A stretch of 64,000 bases of DNA from Mucilaginibacter gossypiicola (GCF_900110105.1 NZ_FOCL01000003.1:434001-498000), one strand, 5' to 3'; positions 52,893-61,961 are shown, numbered from the stretch's first letter. Notes: generated by a model not told the origin, from the sequence alone. Numbers and translations are program-made.

Positions 52893-53930
52893 ATGGACTA
52901 TTCTTTTATTATCCGCAAGGCCTGGGAGGGGTATGACGCGTCAAAAACTATCCGCGATATTGAAGATATCAGCGCCATGGTTTCAACCAATCATGTATAC
53001 CGTATTACGTTCGACGATGACGATATAATCATAGCCAAACTATCATACTTTGGCATATTTGAGCACTTTAAAGAGGATCACCGCATTATTCAAACTTTAG
53101 CAATTAACCTGCTTTACCCGTTTGAGAATTTCCTGGCCCGTTCTTTACAAAAAAATAACCGCGTTTACATTTACCACCATAAACACGGTAAAACGGATGC
53201 CTGGGTTGTATTTTATAACCCTACCCGCATATTACAGCGACTGCCACGCCGTTTAGAGGAAAACCATATTAAAAAGCTTGGCCAGCAGGTTGGCAAGTTT
53301 CATAAAGCCTGTTCAAGGGTTAAAAATGTATTGCCTAAATCGTCAAAAACTTTACGTACCGATATTTCGGCGCTGTTACAGCAAATTGAGACAGATCCCA
53401 AGCAATTTGGCACGGGTATGCAAGCCGATTTTCTGAAATATCATTGTGAAACCTTCCTGAAAAACCGCTCTAAATATAATATGAGCTCATTCGAGATCAT
53501 CCCTGTATTTATAGACTGGAATATTGGCAATTTTTCGGTAACCCCTAATCTTGAACTATACTCGCGCTGGGATTACGACTGGTTCAGGATGAGCTACCGG
53601 CTGCTTGATTTTTATTTCTTTAGCCGTGTAGTATCTGACATTGGCGACCGTACTGTGTTCAGCTACGTGATTAACACCATGATGGAAGATCGTTTCATCA
53701 TGTTTTTAAAGGAATATCACAAAGTAAACCCGTTAACTGCCGATGAGATCCGATTTTTGAAGGAAGCATACCGCTTTTTTATCCTGAATTATGTAATTAA
53801 GGATGGTAAACACTTTTTTAGCGAACAATACGCCCAAAAACTGCAGGCTGAGGCTTTTGACATTTATTTACCATCTGTAGACAGGGATTTTGATGCCGAA
53901 AAAATCATTGAGGCTTTAAAATTAAAATAG
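52893..53930 (+). CDS. APH-like phosphotransferase-fold protein
   Basis: A 345-residue protein with an aminoglycoside-phosphotransferase/choline-kinase fold. The catalytic loop is FIDWNIGNF near 207-215 (canonical HxDxxxxN, with Phe in place of His), and RWDYDWFR near 225 is the DxD magnesium motif. The N-lobe has a VSTNHVYRITFDDDDIIIAKL beta-sheet with a Lys. It probably phosphorylates a small hydroxylated metabolite; the substrate is unknown. Between a GS-like ligase and a HAD protein. Confidence 0.75.
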   Translation: MDYSFIIRKAWEGYDASKTIRDIEDISAMVSTNHVYRITFDDDDIIIAKLSYFGIFEHFKEDHRIIQTLAINLLYPFENFLARSLQKNNRVYIYHHKHGKTDAWVVFYNPTRILQRLPRRLEENHIKKLGQQVGKFHKACSRVKNVLPKSSKTLRTDISALLQQIETDPKQFGTGMQADFLKYHCETFLKNRSKYNMSSFEIIPVFIDWNIGNFSVTPNLELYSRWDYDWFRMSYRLLDFYFFSRVVSDIGDRTVFSYVINTMMEDRFIMFLKEYHKVNPLTADEIRFLKEAYRFFILNYVIKDGKHFFSEQYAQKLQAEAFDIYLPSVDRDFDAEKIIEALKLK

Positions 53931-53982
53931 GTTAGCTATCTTTCGGGCTCATTTTATTGCAGAACCCTAAAAACAGACACGC

Positions 53983-54852
53983 ATGACCAGAATAGACAAC
54001 TTTAAATCCATAATTGATAAATACGAAGTTGTTTTTTTTGATGCTTTTGGGGTTTTAAAAAATTATGGCGGCTTGCTTCCGGGTATTGAGCGTACTTTTG
54101 CCTATTTGCAGGAACAAGGCAAGGAGTATTACATTGTTACTAACGATGCCTCGCGAAGCCCGGTACAACTGGCCGAATCATACACAAGCAAAGGCTTAAT
54201 GGCTATAACACCCGATAGGATCATATCGTCGGGCATGCTTACCAAAGAGTATCTTGACCTCAAGGTAAACGATGGCATTGTGGCTTATCTCGGCACACCT
54301 GATTCTGCGCATTATATCGACAGTTCAGGTCTTCATACCCTACCGATAAGCGAAGTAAACGAAAGCAATATCGACAGGGTTAACGCGCTGGTATTTCTGG
54401 ATGACGAGGGCTTTGATTGGGGGCGCGATCTTAACAAATCAGTTAACCTGATGCGTAAGCGCACCATTCCGGCCATCGTAGCCAATACCGATCAGGCCTA
54501 TCCCCTAACCAAGCACGATGTATCGATAGCTATTGGCGGTTTGGCCAGCATGATCGAAAAAATAGTGGGCAAGGCATTTATCCGTTTCGGTAAACCCGAT
54601 TCACAAATGTTCATGTTTGCCTATGATCTGCTTCGCGAACGCAGGCCTATCAGCAAAAAAGACATTGTAATGGTTGGTGATACCCTGCAAACAGATATTT
54701 TGGGTGGCAATAAATTTGGGTTGGATACTGTGCTCGTGCTGTCTGGCAACACCCAGGCCAAAGACGCCGAGAACCGCATCACCTCAACCGGTATTGTACC
54801 AACTTATATCTGCGATTCGGCGGTAGTTGAGCTTGGAGGATTAGGATTTTAA
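53983..54852 (+). CDS. HAD-superfamily hydrolase, subfamily IIA
   Basis: A 289-residue HAD protein. Motif I is VFFDAFGVLKN with Asp20 but Phe22 instead of the usual second Asp. Motif II near Thr48 (IVTNDASRS), Lys in IRFGKPDSQMFMF near 206, and motif IV VMVGDTLQTDILGGNKFG near 228 are present, plus a C2a-type cap. IIA members hydrolyse phosphate esters of nucleotides or sugars. It lies 52 bases after the APH-like gene, probably in one transcript. Confidence 0.85.
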   Translation: MTRIDNFKSIIDKYEVVFFDAFGVLKNYGGLLPGIERTFAYLQEQGKEYYIVTNDASRSPVQLAESYTSKGLMAITPDRIISSGMLTKEYLDLKVNDGIVAYLGTPDSAHYIDSSGLHTLPISEVNESNIDRVNALVFLDDEGFDWGRDLNKSVNLMRKRTIPAIVANTDQAYPLTKHDVSIAIGGLASMIEKIVGKAFIRFGKPDSQMFMFAYDLLRERRPISKKDIVMVGDTLQTDILGGNKFGLDTVLVLSGNTQAKDAENRITSTGIVPTYICDSAVVELGGLGF

Positions 54853-54896
54853 ACGCCCGTACTCACGCCAGCTTAATATATATCAAGTATAAAACA

Positions 54897-54935
54897 AAAA
54901 CGACCGCTACTGTTGAGGCGGTCGTTTCTGTTTTA
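54897..54935 (+). terminator. hairpin after the HAD gene
   Basis: AACGACCGC and GCGGTCGTT (54899-54907 and 54918-54926) form a 9-bp stem, followed by TCTGTTTTAT. The T tract is imperfect. Confidence 0.65.
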
Positions 54936-54966
54936 TATCTTTTTTGGGGAGATGTCTCGCTCAAAA

Positions 54967-55479
54967 TTAATGGTGATGACCATTATCGTGGCCACGGTGT
55001 TCAACCACACGGGTACGTTTTACTACAGTTTTATGCGGCTTTTGATAATGATTTACCACGCGGGTACGGTCAACAACACGTGTGCGGTTTACCACCCGGG
55101 TACGATAATTATCACGAACTATCACGTTACGTGTACCGCGGTAACGGGCGTAGGTATCACGATCATGAGCAAAATAGGTGTATGGTCTTGGGCGATTTAC
55201 GGCTACCTTATAACCTGTCGCGATGCTATAAGTTGAATAACGCGGTGGTAAAGAACGTCTCCAAACCCAGTTTCCGCCATCTAAATAAATATATTGGTGA
55301 GTTGGTACGTAGTAATAGCTTTCTACATCGGGTAAATAATAATAGTTAACGCCTGCGTATTCGGCAGGTGGGTTCCATAAACCAACATTTACATTTACAT
55401 TAACCTGCGCATTTGCCTTTGTAACCGAAGCTGCAAGTGCAAAACATCCTGCAAGCATTCCTAAAATTAACTTTTTCAT
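54967..55479 (-). CDS. secreted Arg/His-rich protein with RTRVV repeats
   Basis: A 170-residue protein with a signal peptide (MKKLILGMLAGCFALAASV, cleaved near ANAQ). A middle part rich in Tyr and Trp (YYYLPDVESYYYVPTHQYIYLDGG, here broken) is followed by three or four near-repeats of RTRVVN/D and a His-rich tail HDNGHHH. ATG at 55479 is chosen because it leads a normal signal peptide. The family is unknown; metal binding through the His tail is an inference. Confidence 0.7.
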   Translation of the reverse strand: MKKLILGMLAGCFALAASVTKANAQVNVNVNVGLWNPPAEYAGVNYYYLPDVESYYYVPTHQYIYLDGGNWVWRRSLPPRYSTYSIATGYKVAVNRPRPYTYFAHDRDTYARYRGTRNVIVRDNYRTRVVNRTRVVDRTRVVNHYQKPHKTVVKRTRVVEHRGHDNGHHH

Positions 55480-55850
55480 AGTGTCTGTATAAATATGCAG
55501 CACATACTCAATTTCTGTGCCTATACATCAGTAGACAGGAACATTTATCAATGGTTTAATTTTTAAACGTCACAAGCCTTTTTCATTTAGACAAAATACT
55601 ATTGGTATTGGATTTTTTTTGGATTTACTACTTTTTACCATAAAAACTTTAATATGAAGCAACAGCCGTTATAGTTAACAAACATGGTTGATTATGTGTA
55701 GCAAACTGTAAACCTGATGTTTTCTACCGTATAAGTATATTATTGCATCTTTACCGTTGTTTTTTAAAAGCAAAATGGTGCCGATACTGTATTAATCTTT
55801 ATATATTTGGTTTTTATAGCTCAGTAATTCATAGCTGAATTTTTATTTTT
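55480..55850. other. AT-rich intergenic region upstream of gatB
   Basis: About 370 bases between divergent genes. A TAnnTTTG match (TATATTTG at 55802-55809) lies 41 bases upstream of the gatB ATG. No further structure was seen. Confidence 0.5.
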
Positions 55851-57320
55851 ATGACAGTTCTCTCAGACGGGGTAGCCGAAAAGTACGAGTTGGTAATAGG
55901 CCTCGAAGTACACGCACAGCTATCTACATCAAGTAAGGTATTCTCGGCAGATTCAGCTGCCTTTGGTGCCGAACCTAACCGCCATGTTAGTGCGGTATCG
56001 CTGGGGCATCCCGGCACTTTGCCTTTTGTTAACAAAAAAGCGGTTGAGTATGCAGTTAAAATGGGCCTGGCCTGTAATTGCACTATCAACCTGAATAATA
56101 GCTTCGCCCGTAAAAATTATTTTTATGCCGATTTGCCTAAAGGTTATCAGATAAGCCAGGATCATGCACCGATATGCCTTAAAGGTTACGTGCCGGTGAA
56201 ACTGGCCGATGGTACTGAAAAAAACATCGCACTACACCACATCCATATGGAAGAGGATGCCGGCAAAAGCATGCACGATCAGCACCATGCCGATTCACTA
56301 ATTGACCTGAACCGTGCAGGAGTGCCGCTGGTTGAGATCGTATCTGAACCTGATATGCGCAGTGCCGAAGAAGCCGGTCAGTTCCTGACGGAGATGCGTA
56401 AAATTCTCCGCTATCTTGAAATATGTGATGGTAACATGGAAGAAGGCAGTATGCGCTGCGATGCCAATATTTCGGTAAGGCTTAAAGGTGCAACTGCTTA
56501 TGGCAACCGTTGCGAAGTAAAAAACCTAAACTCCATCCGTAATGTGCAGCGGGCTATTGAACACGAGTTTGTTCGCCAGGTAAATATCATTGAAGCCGGC
56601 GGCCATATCGACCAAAACACATTAAACTTTAACGCCGATACCGGTGAAACCTCGGTACTACGTTCAAAGGAAATGGCAAATGATTATCGTTATTTCCCAG
56701 AGCCAGACCTGCCACCATTGAAGCTAACCAACGAATATGTAGAAAACATTCGGAAGGGTTTGCCTGCATTACCGGCACAGTTATATCATAAATACACCGA
56801 GCAATTGGGTTTAACTGCTTATGATGCGTCGGTAATTACTGCCGATAGGGATACCGCCTTTTATTTTGAGTCGCTGATAAAACATACCGATCATTATAAG
56901 GCTGCTGCCAACTGGCTGATGGGTGCCGTTCGTTCATACCTGAATGATCATAACCAAGCCATTGGTAACTTTGCTGTTACGCCGCAAAACCTTGCCGCCC
57001 TCATCAAACTAATTGACACCGGGGTGATAAATAATTCTGTAGCTTCGCACAAATTATTCCCTGCCATGGTCAAAGAACCCGGCAAAAAACCGGATGATCT
57101 GGCTAAAGAACTTAACCTGCTGATCAGTGCTGACAGCGATGATGTAACCCGCTTTATAAAGGACGCCATCGCCAAATATCCTGATAAGGTTAAGGAATAC
57201 CAAAAGGGAAAAAAGGGCGTTTTAGGCCTGTTTATGGGCGAGATCATGAAAAGCTCAAAAGGCAAGATCGACCCGCAGAAAACTAACCAGCTATTGATAA
57301 AGGAATTAGAAGCTAAATAG
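55851..57320 (+). CDS. gatB: aspartyl/glutamyl-tRNA amidotransferase subunit B
   Basis: A 489-residue protein transamidating misacylated Glu-tRNAGln and Asp-tRNAAsn. YELVIGLEVHAQLSTSSKVFS near 12-32, PFVNKKAVEYAVKMGLACN, NYFYADLPKGYQISQ near 96-110, DLNRAGVPLVEIVSEPDMRS near 150-170, and GSMRCDANISVRL near 199-211 are typical of GatB. No gatA or gatC is in the window. A tlpA-like gene follows immediately. Confidence 0.96.
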   Translation: MTVLSDGVAEKYELVIGLEVHAQLSTSSKVFSADSAAFGAEPNRHVSAVSLGHPGTLPFVNKKAVEYAVKMGLACNCTINLNNSFARKNYFYADLPKGYQISQDHAPICLKGYVPVKLADGTEKNIALHHIHMEEDAGKSMHDQHHADSLIDLNRAGVPLVEIVSEPDMRSAEEAGQFLTEMRKILRYLEICDGNMEEGSMRCDANISVRLKGATAYGNRCEVKNLNSIRNVQRAIEHEFVRQVNIIEAGGHIDQNTLNFNADTGETSVLRSKEMANDYRYFPEPDLPPLKLTNEYVENIRKGLPALPAQLYHKYTEQLGLTAYDASVITADRDTAFYFESLIKHTDHYKAAANWLMGAVRSYLNDHNQAIGNFAVTPQNLAALIKLIDTGVINNSVASHKLFPAMVKEPGKKPDDLAKELNLLISADSDDVTRFIKDAIAKYPDKVKEYQKGKKGVLGLFMGEIMKSSKGKIDPQKTNQLLIKELEAK

Positions 57321-58469
57321 ATGAAAGTTAAAAATATGGCTGCTGCCGGCGCACTGTTGATGCTTAGCGCAGGTATGTACTCTTGTAAAAACCAATCGCA
57401 GTTCAGCGTTTCAGGAACTATCAAAAATCCGGGTGCACTTAAAGCTGTTTATTTGATTGAAGCCGATAGCTCGGGCTTAAAAGTTGTTGACTCAACCTCA
57501 TTGGGCGAAGGCGGCAAATTTGAGTTTAAGCATGTAGCGCTTTACCCTAACCTGTTTAAACTTCGCGTAGGCAATACTGGTCCGCAGGGCAGCGAAATGC
57601 AGGGCGAAAACCTCTACGATTTCATTGCTAAAAATGGTGACGATATTGAATTTGAAACCGACAATAACAATAAAAATCACGAGTATACTATTAAGGGCTC
57701 TGATGATTCGGATAAAATAAAAGAGTTTAACCGTATCAGTAACCTTTATGGTGAAAAAAACGCCAAACTTTTTGCCGAGTACCAGGAAAAGTCACACGGT
57801 GAGCGTAACGATTCATTGTTGAAAATATATATGCCTATATTTTTAAAGAATGTAAGTGAAAGCGGCGAAGCAGTTTTAAAATTTGTGAACGACAACAAGA
57901 AGTCGCTTGCCGGTTTTTACGCGGCAACCACACTTGATCCTACCAAATACGAAGCTCAGCTTATCAAGTTTGCGGATGATATCCGGGGCGATTTTAAAGA
58001 TAACCCTACCGTACAAAAGTTCATCGCACAGATGGATAAGGCAAAGCCAATTTCATTAGGTCATAAAGCTCCAGAGTTTACAGTTAACGGTATTGATGGC
58101 AAGTCTATCAAATTATCTGACTACAAAGGCAAATATGTAATGATTGACTTTTGGGCTTCGTGGTGCCAGCCTTGCCGCCAGGAAAATCCTAATGTGGTTA
58201 AACAATACAATACATTTAAAGATAAAGGCTTTAATATTTTAGGTGTTTCGCTTGATAAAGATAAAGCGCCATGGCAAAAAGCTATTAGTGATGACAAGCT
58301 TACCTGGGCCCATGGATCCGATTTAAATGGCTTTGAAGGCCCTACAGAAAGGCTTTATCATATCGAGGCTATACCCTCAAATTTCATTATTGATCCGCAG
58401 GGAAATATCGTTGCCAAGAATATTACAGGCGCCGATCTTGAAGCTTTTTTAAATAAAACATTTAAATAG
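57321..58469 (+). CDS. TlpA/ResA-type thiol-disulfide lipoprotein with DUF4369 domain
   Basis: A 382-residue lipoprotein (lipobox MYSC, Cys22). A DUF4369-like beta domain covers about 27-120, a helical linker follows, and a thioredoxin/AhpC-TSA domain (about 245-382) carries WASWCQPCRQ with Cys282 and Cys285. It would act as a periplasmic disulfide reductase. Its ATG begins directly after the gatB TAG, with no gap, suggesting a shared transcript despite unrelated function. Confidence 0.9.
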   Translation: MKVKNMAAAGALLMLSAGMYSCKNQSQFSVSGTIKNPGALKAVYLIEADSSGLKVVDSTSLGEGGKFEFKHVALYPNLFKLRVGNTGPQGSEMQGENLYDFIAKNGDDIEFETDNNNKNHEYTIKGSDDSDKIKEFNRISNLYGEKNAKLFAEYQEKSHGERNDSLLKIYMPIFLKNVSESGEAVLKFVNDNKKSLAGFYAATTLDPTKYEAQLIKFADDIRGDFKDNPTVQKFIAQMDKAKPISLGHKAPEFTVNGIDGKSIKLSDYKGKYVMIDFWASWCQPCRQENPNVVKQYNTFKDKGFNILGVSLDKDKAPWQKAISDDKLTWAHGSDLNGFEGPTERLYHIEAIPSNFIIDPQGNIVAKNITGADLEAFLNKTFK

Positions 58470-58575
58470 CCTCAACTTACGGTTAATATAAGGTAACGTT
58501 TAACAATTTGTTAATATTAGCTTAACCATTAGCTGTTGTAAAGCGTATACTTTTATACAAAAAAATTAACGCAAC

Positions 58576-59265
58576 ATGAGCAGCACCGCGAAACAGAAAA
58601 TACTTATTGTTGATGATGAACCGGATATTTTAGAACTGATTGAGTATAACCTGAAAAAAGAGGGTTACCAGGTGTTTTTAGCACGCAACGGCCAGGAAGC
58701 TGTTGCCGAAGCAAAGAAAGCCCTGCCTGATTTGATTGTACTGGATATCATGATGCCTAAAATGGACGGAATTGAAGCATGCCGCATTATGCGTACCATG
58801 CCCGAATTTAAAAATACCTTTATGGTGTTTTTAACTGCCCGCAGCGAAGAGTATTCGGAAATTGCAGGTTTTAACGTAGGTGCCGATGATTATATTGCAA
58901 AGCCTATCAAACCACGCGCACTGGTTAGCCGTATTAACGCTATCCTGCGCCGCAATGCCCCTGCCGAAGATGTAATTGATAATAAACTGGAAATTGGCGA
59001 CCTGGTTATTGACCGTGAGGCATACCTGGTTTACAAAAACGGTGTTAAGGTGGTATTGGCAAAAAAAGAATTTGAATTGCTATACCTGCTGGCTTCAAAA
59101 CCAGGCAAAGTTTACACCCGCGAAGTGATCCTTAAAAACATCTGGGAAGATTCGGTAGTGGTTACCAACCGTACTATCGACGTACACATCCGTAAACTAC
59201 GCGAAAAACTGGGCGACGATTGTGTTGCTACTGTAAAAGGTGTAGGTTACAAGTTTGAGGCGTAA
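58576..59265 (+). CDS. OmpR/PhoB-type response regulator
   Basis: A 229-residue regulator with a receiver domain (residues 8-125; Asp13, Asp14, phosphoacceptor Asp57 and Lys109) and a winged-helix DNA-binding domain (about 135-228; DSVVVTNRTIDVHIRKLREKL). No histidine kinase gene is adjacent, so the partner is elsewhere. It is a typical PhoB/KdpE-like factor and stands alone with a terminator behind it. Confidence 0.94.
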   Translation: MSSTAKQKILIVDDEPDILELIEYNLKKEGYQVFLARNGQEAVAEAKKALPDLIVLDIMMPKMDGIEACRIMRTMPEFKNTFMVFLTARSEEYSEIAGFNVGADDYIAKPIKPRALVSRINAILRRNAPAEDVIDNKLEIGDLVIDREAYLVYKNGVKVVLAKKEFELLYLLASKPGKVYTREVILKNIWEDSVVVTNRTIDVHIRKLREKLGDDCVATVKGVGYKFEA

Positions 59266-59301
59266 GCCCCCTGTCCGCCAGCCGGCGGAAGTTAGGATAT
59301 T

Positions 59302-59335
59302 AAAAAAAGCGATTGGGTACCCAATCGCTTTTTTT
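59302..59335. terminator. bidirectional terminator between the response regulator and histone-like gene
   Basis: A 34-base perfect palindrome, AAAAAAAGCGATTGGGT and its complement, flanked on each strand by a T tract. The genes converge on it. Confidence 0.93.
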
Positions 59336-59353
59336 GTTGCAAAATGTTTTGCA

Positions 59354-59839
59354 TTACTTTGACGCAGCAACAGCTTTCTTTTTCACTGCTGTGGCTGCGT
59401 TGGCGGTTTTCGCGGCCACGGCCTTTTTAGTTTCTGTAGCCTCTGTTTTTGCTTTAGCTGTGATGGCTTTTGCCTTGGTAGCTGCCTTGGCCTTAACATC
59501 GGCAACTTCTTTCTTTGCAGCAACTACTTCGTTCTTCGCTTTGGAAGTAATGGCTTTTGCCTTGGTTTCGGCCTTAGCTTTAACATCCGCGGCTGCTGTT
59601 TTTGCTTTTGCGGTCACCTCATCAGCTTTTTTGATAACCGCTTTTTTTGTTGCCGCCGTTTTTTTTGTGGCGGTTACTTTTTTAGCGGTTACTTTTTCCT
59701 TTATATCTTCAAATTTTTCTTCGGCTGCTTCTTTTACGTCTTCGGCTGTGTCTTTTGTGCCTTCCCAAAGGCTTTCAATTGTTTCTTTAACCTTCTCGAA
59801 AAATCCTTTTTCTTCAGGTTGGGTTGATTGATCACTCAT
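59354..59839 (-). CDS. Lys/Ala-rich histone-like protein
   Basis: A 161-residue protein: an acidic N-terminal part (1-50, EKGFFEKVKETIESLWEGT), then repeats of about 24 residues with the pattern ADVKAKAxTKAKAITxKAK rich in Lys, Ala and Thr. Similar to histone H1-like tails and late-embryo-type helices. It probably binds DNA or folds on stress. ATG at 59839 (MSDQSTQPEE). Confidence in DNA binding is low. Confidence 0.72.
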   Translation of the reverse strand: MSDQSTQPEEKGFFEKVKETIESLWEGTKDTAEDVKEAAEEKFEDIKEKVTAKKVTATKKTAATKKAVIKKADEVTAKAKTAAADVKAKAETKAKAITSKAKNEVVAAKKEVADVKAKAATKAKAITAKAKTEATETKKAVAAKTANAATAVKKKAVAASK

Positions 59840-59961
59840 GATGTTTTTTATAGATAGGTAAACAGATTGTTATTAATTAACCTTTTAACCTCAAAAAGTT
59901 TAGGTTTGTTTTAAATCTGCTTAACAAACACATCATAGCAGGAAAACGTTGGGAATGGGAA

Positions 59962-60357
59962 TCATGTTGCTTTTAACTTACCATTCTGCAAGCCATATAA
60001 ACTATCTACAGTTTTCAATGTGATTTCATCAAGCCTTTGTTTCAAAAGCTGTCTAATTTCAATATAGATATCCCGCTTAACCCATTGGTGTATGGTTTGA
60101 AGTGTTTCTGTCTTATCACCCAGGTGTTCGTAAAATGCTACTCCCGCAGCATTCCACAGGTCTTCAGATTTTTGCCTGAAACACCATTCGGCAAAGTCGT
60201 AGTTCTTTTTGAGTTGTGAAGTGTCGTTATTACGATGTGCAGCAACAGTTGAGGGCAATAACTCCATGAAAACACCATTAATAGACGTTTCAGGATCTTC
60301 AAACTCTCTCTTTGATCCAGGGAGGCATTCAATTGCTCTTTTTCGCCAGGCGCTCAT
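59962..60357 (-). CDS. unknown protein, 131 residues
   Basis: ATG at 60357 (MSAWRKRAIECLPGS) is used because a longer frame overlaps the upstream gene with low-quality sequence. It contains NYDFAEWCFRQKSEDLWNAAGVAFYEHLGD, mostly helical, and a Lys-rich end. No family is recognised. It begins 17 bases after the DUF6717-like gene stop, so they probably share a transcript. Confidence 0.65.
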   Translation of the reverse strand: MSAWRKRAIECLPGSKREFEDPETSINGVFMELLPSTVAAHRNNDTSQLKKNYDFAEWCFRQKSEDLWNAAGVAFYEHLGDKTETLQTIHQWVKRDIYIEIRQLLKQRLDEITLKTVDSLYGLQNGKLKAT

Positions 60358-60373
60358 AATAGCTTGTACCGCC

Positions 60374-60730
60374 TTATTGCTTTTTGAAATAGATAAAAGG
60401 CGGAAGCTTACCAAACACGAACTTCGTAACATCGCAAAGCCACATTTGCTGATTAACGATTTGGCCTTCATATTCTTTCAACAAATAAATACCACCGCCG
60501 ACATGATCTTTGTAATCTTCAATGAGCTGAAGTTCGGAACTTCCACCAAAAGGCTCTTCGGCTAATATAAGTTCAACTATTTTGCTGCCCTCTCCCACAT
60601 GATCAAGCATGGTGTCGGCACCTTCAACCATTTCAAGATCGGCTTTTACACCCTGCCAATCGGGTAGGTCAATGTACCAGCGGCCGGTGTCTTCCTTTAC
60701 AAATTTATAAGTATTAACTGCGGTTGTCAT
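60374..60730 (-). CDS. unknown protein, DUF6717-like
   Basis: A 118-residue protein starting MTTAVNTYKFVKEDTGRWYIDLPDW, with DTMLDHVGEGSKIVELILAEEPF and HVGGGIYLLKEYEGQ-like sequence. I recall a DUF6717 family with such a pattern, from memory. Function unknown. It lies just after the galM terminator, on the same strand. Confidence 0.65.
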   Translation of the reverse strand: MTTAVNTYKFVKEDTGRWYIDLPDWQGVKADLEMVEGADTMLDHVGEGSKIVELILAEEPFGGSSELQLIEDYKDHVGGGIYLLKEYEGQIVNQQMWLCDVTKFVFGKLPPFIYFKKQ

Positions 60731-60747
60731 TGCACTAATATAAAACA

Positions 60748-60776
60748 AAAAGTCCTGCCTTTTGGGCAGGACTTTT
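60748..60776. terminator. galM terminator hairpin
   Basis: AAAAGTCCTGCC, loop TTTT/AAAA, GGGCAGGACTTTT forms a 12-bp stem on the minus strand, followed by TGTTTTA. It starts 18 bases past the galM stop. Confidence 0.85.
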
Positions 60777-60794
60777 CTTATAAAAGGCATTTAA

Positions 60795-61961
60795 TTATTT
60801 AACAACTGAAAACTTATAAAGCGACTGTGTTTTATAAGTATCACCCGGTTTTAATTCGGTTGAAGGAAATTGCGGCTGATTTGGAGAATCAGGAAAATGC
60901 TGGGTTTCCATGGCAAATGATGTGCGGTATTCATCTTTAATACCACGTTTCATCACGTTTTTAGCCTGCATAAAGTTACCGCTGTAAAACTGTAAACCTG
61001 GCTCTTCGGTAAATACCTCCATTTTGATACCGCTTTTATCGCCGATAACTGTTGCTATTGGGGTGCTCAGGTCATGTTTGTTCAACACAAAGTTATGGTC
61101 ATAACCTTTGCCATCTTTTAGCTGAACATTATCTTCATTAATGCGTTTGCCAATAGTTTCCGGCTTGGTGAAATCAAACGGGGTACCTGTTACTTTTTCA
61201 AGCTTACCAGTAGGGATCAGGCCTGCATCAACCGGCAGATAGTTGTCGGCATCTATCTGCACCACGTGATCAAGGATAGTACCGCTGCCTTCGCCATTTA
61301 AGTTAAAGAACGCGTGGTTGGTAAGGTTAACAACTGTTTTTTTATCAGTTGTTGCCTCATACTGGCATTTAAATGAGTTATCATCGGTAAGACTGTAAGT
61401 AACCTTAACGTTAAGATTACCAGGGAAGCCTTCTTCCATATCTTTTGAAAGATAGGTAAGCTCTACAGTTGATGAATCGATCATTTTACCGTCCCATACC
61501 ACTTCCTGGAAACCATGTTTACCGCCATGCAGCGTGTTTGGTGTATTGTTTATTGACGATTGGTAATCTTTGCCATCAATTTTAAAATGACCTTTGGCAA
61601 TACGGTTTCCGTAACGGCCAATGGTTGCGCCATAATAACGCTCGGTTGATTTTTCAAAGCCATCCACATCATCAAAGCCCAAAACAACATCGGTCAGCTT
61701 TCCATTTTTGTCAGGAACAGATAAACTTACAACTCTCCCACCGTAGTTGGTAATAGTAGCTGTTAAGCCGTTTTTGTTTTTAAGGGTAAATAAATGGATT
61801 TGTTTTCCATCAATTGTTTTTTCGAATGCCGATGCAGTTGTTTTGGTGCTATCCGCCATAGTAGTGTTTTTCTGTGAGGTTGAATTTTGATTACAAGCAG
61901 CCAAATATAGGCTGCAAGCAGGTAAAATTGTTAAAGAAATACATTTAATTAAGTTTCTCAT
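60795..61961 (-). CDS. galM: aldose 1-epimerase GalM, lipoprotein form
   Basis: A 388-residue mutarotase interconverting alpha and beta sugar anomers. A signal peptide with a lipobox (YLAAC, Cys24) and a Ser/Thr linker precede the beta-sandwich domain (about 50-388): NYGGRVVSLSVPDKNG, RYGNRIAKGHF, NTLHGGKHGFQEVVW, NLTNHAFFNLNGEG and GYDHNFVLN contain the catalytic His and Glu context. ATG at 61961 leads the signal peptide. Downstream of galT, 43 bases away. Confidence 0.92.
   Translation of the reverse strand: MRNLIKCISLTILPACSLYLAACNQNSTSQKNTTMADSTKTTASAFEKTIDGKQIHLFTLKNKNGLTATITNYGGRVVSLSVPDKNGKLTDVVLGFDDVDGFEKSTERYYGATIGRYGNRIAKGHFKIDGKDYQSSINNTPNTLHGGKHGFQEVVWDGKMIDSSTVELTYLSKDMEEGFPGNLNVKVTYSLTDDNSFKCQYEATTDKKTVVNLTNHAFFNLNGEGSGTILDHVVQIDADNYLPVDAGLIPTGKLEKVTGTPFDFTKPETIGKRINEDNVQLKDGKGYDHNFVLNKHDLSTPIATVIGDKSGIKMEVFTEEPGLQFYSGNFMQAKNVMKRGIKDEYRTSFAMETQHFPDSPNQPQFPSTELKPGDTYKTQSLYKFSVVK

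Noticed and set aside
59313..59831. 172-codon plus-strand frame opposite the histone-like gene
   Set aside because: It is the Ala/Phe/Val-rich reverse reading of a Lys/Ala repeat and begins in a terminator.
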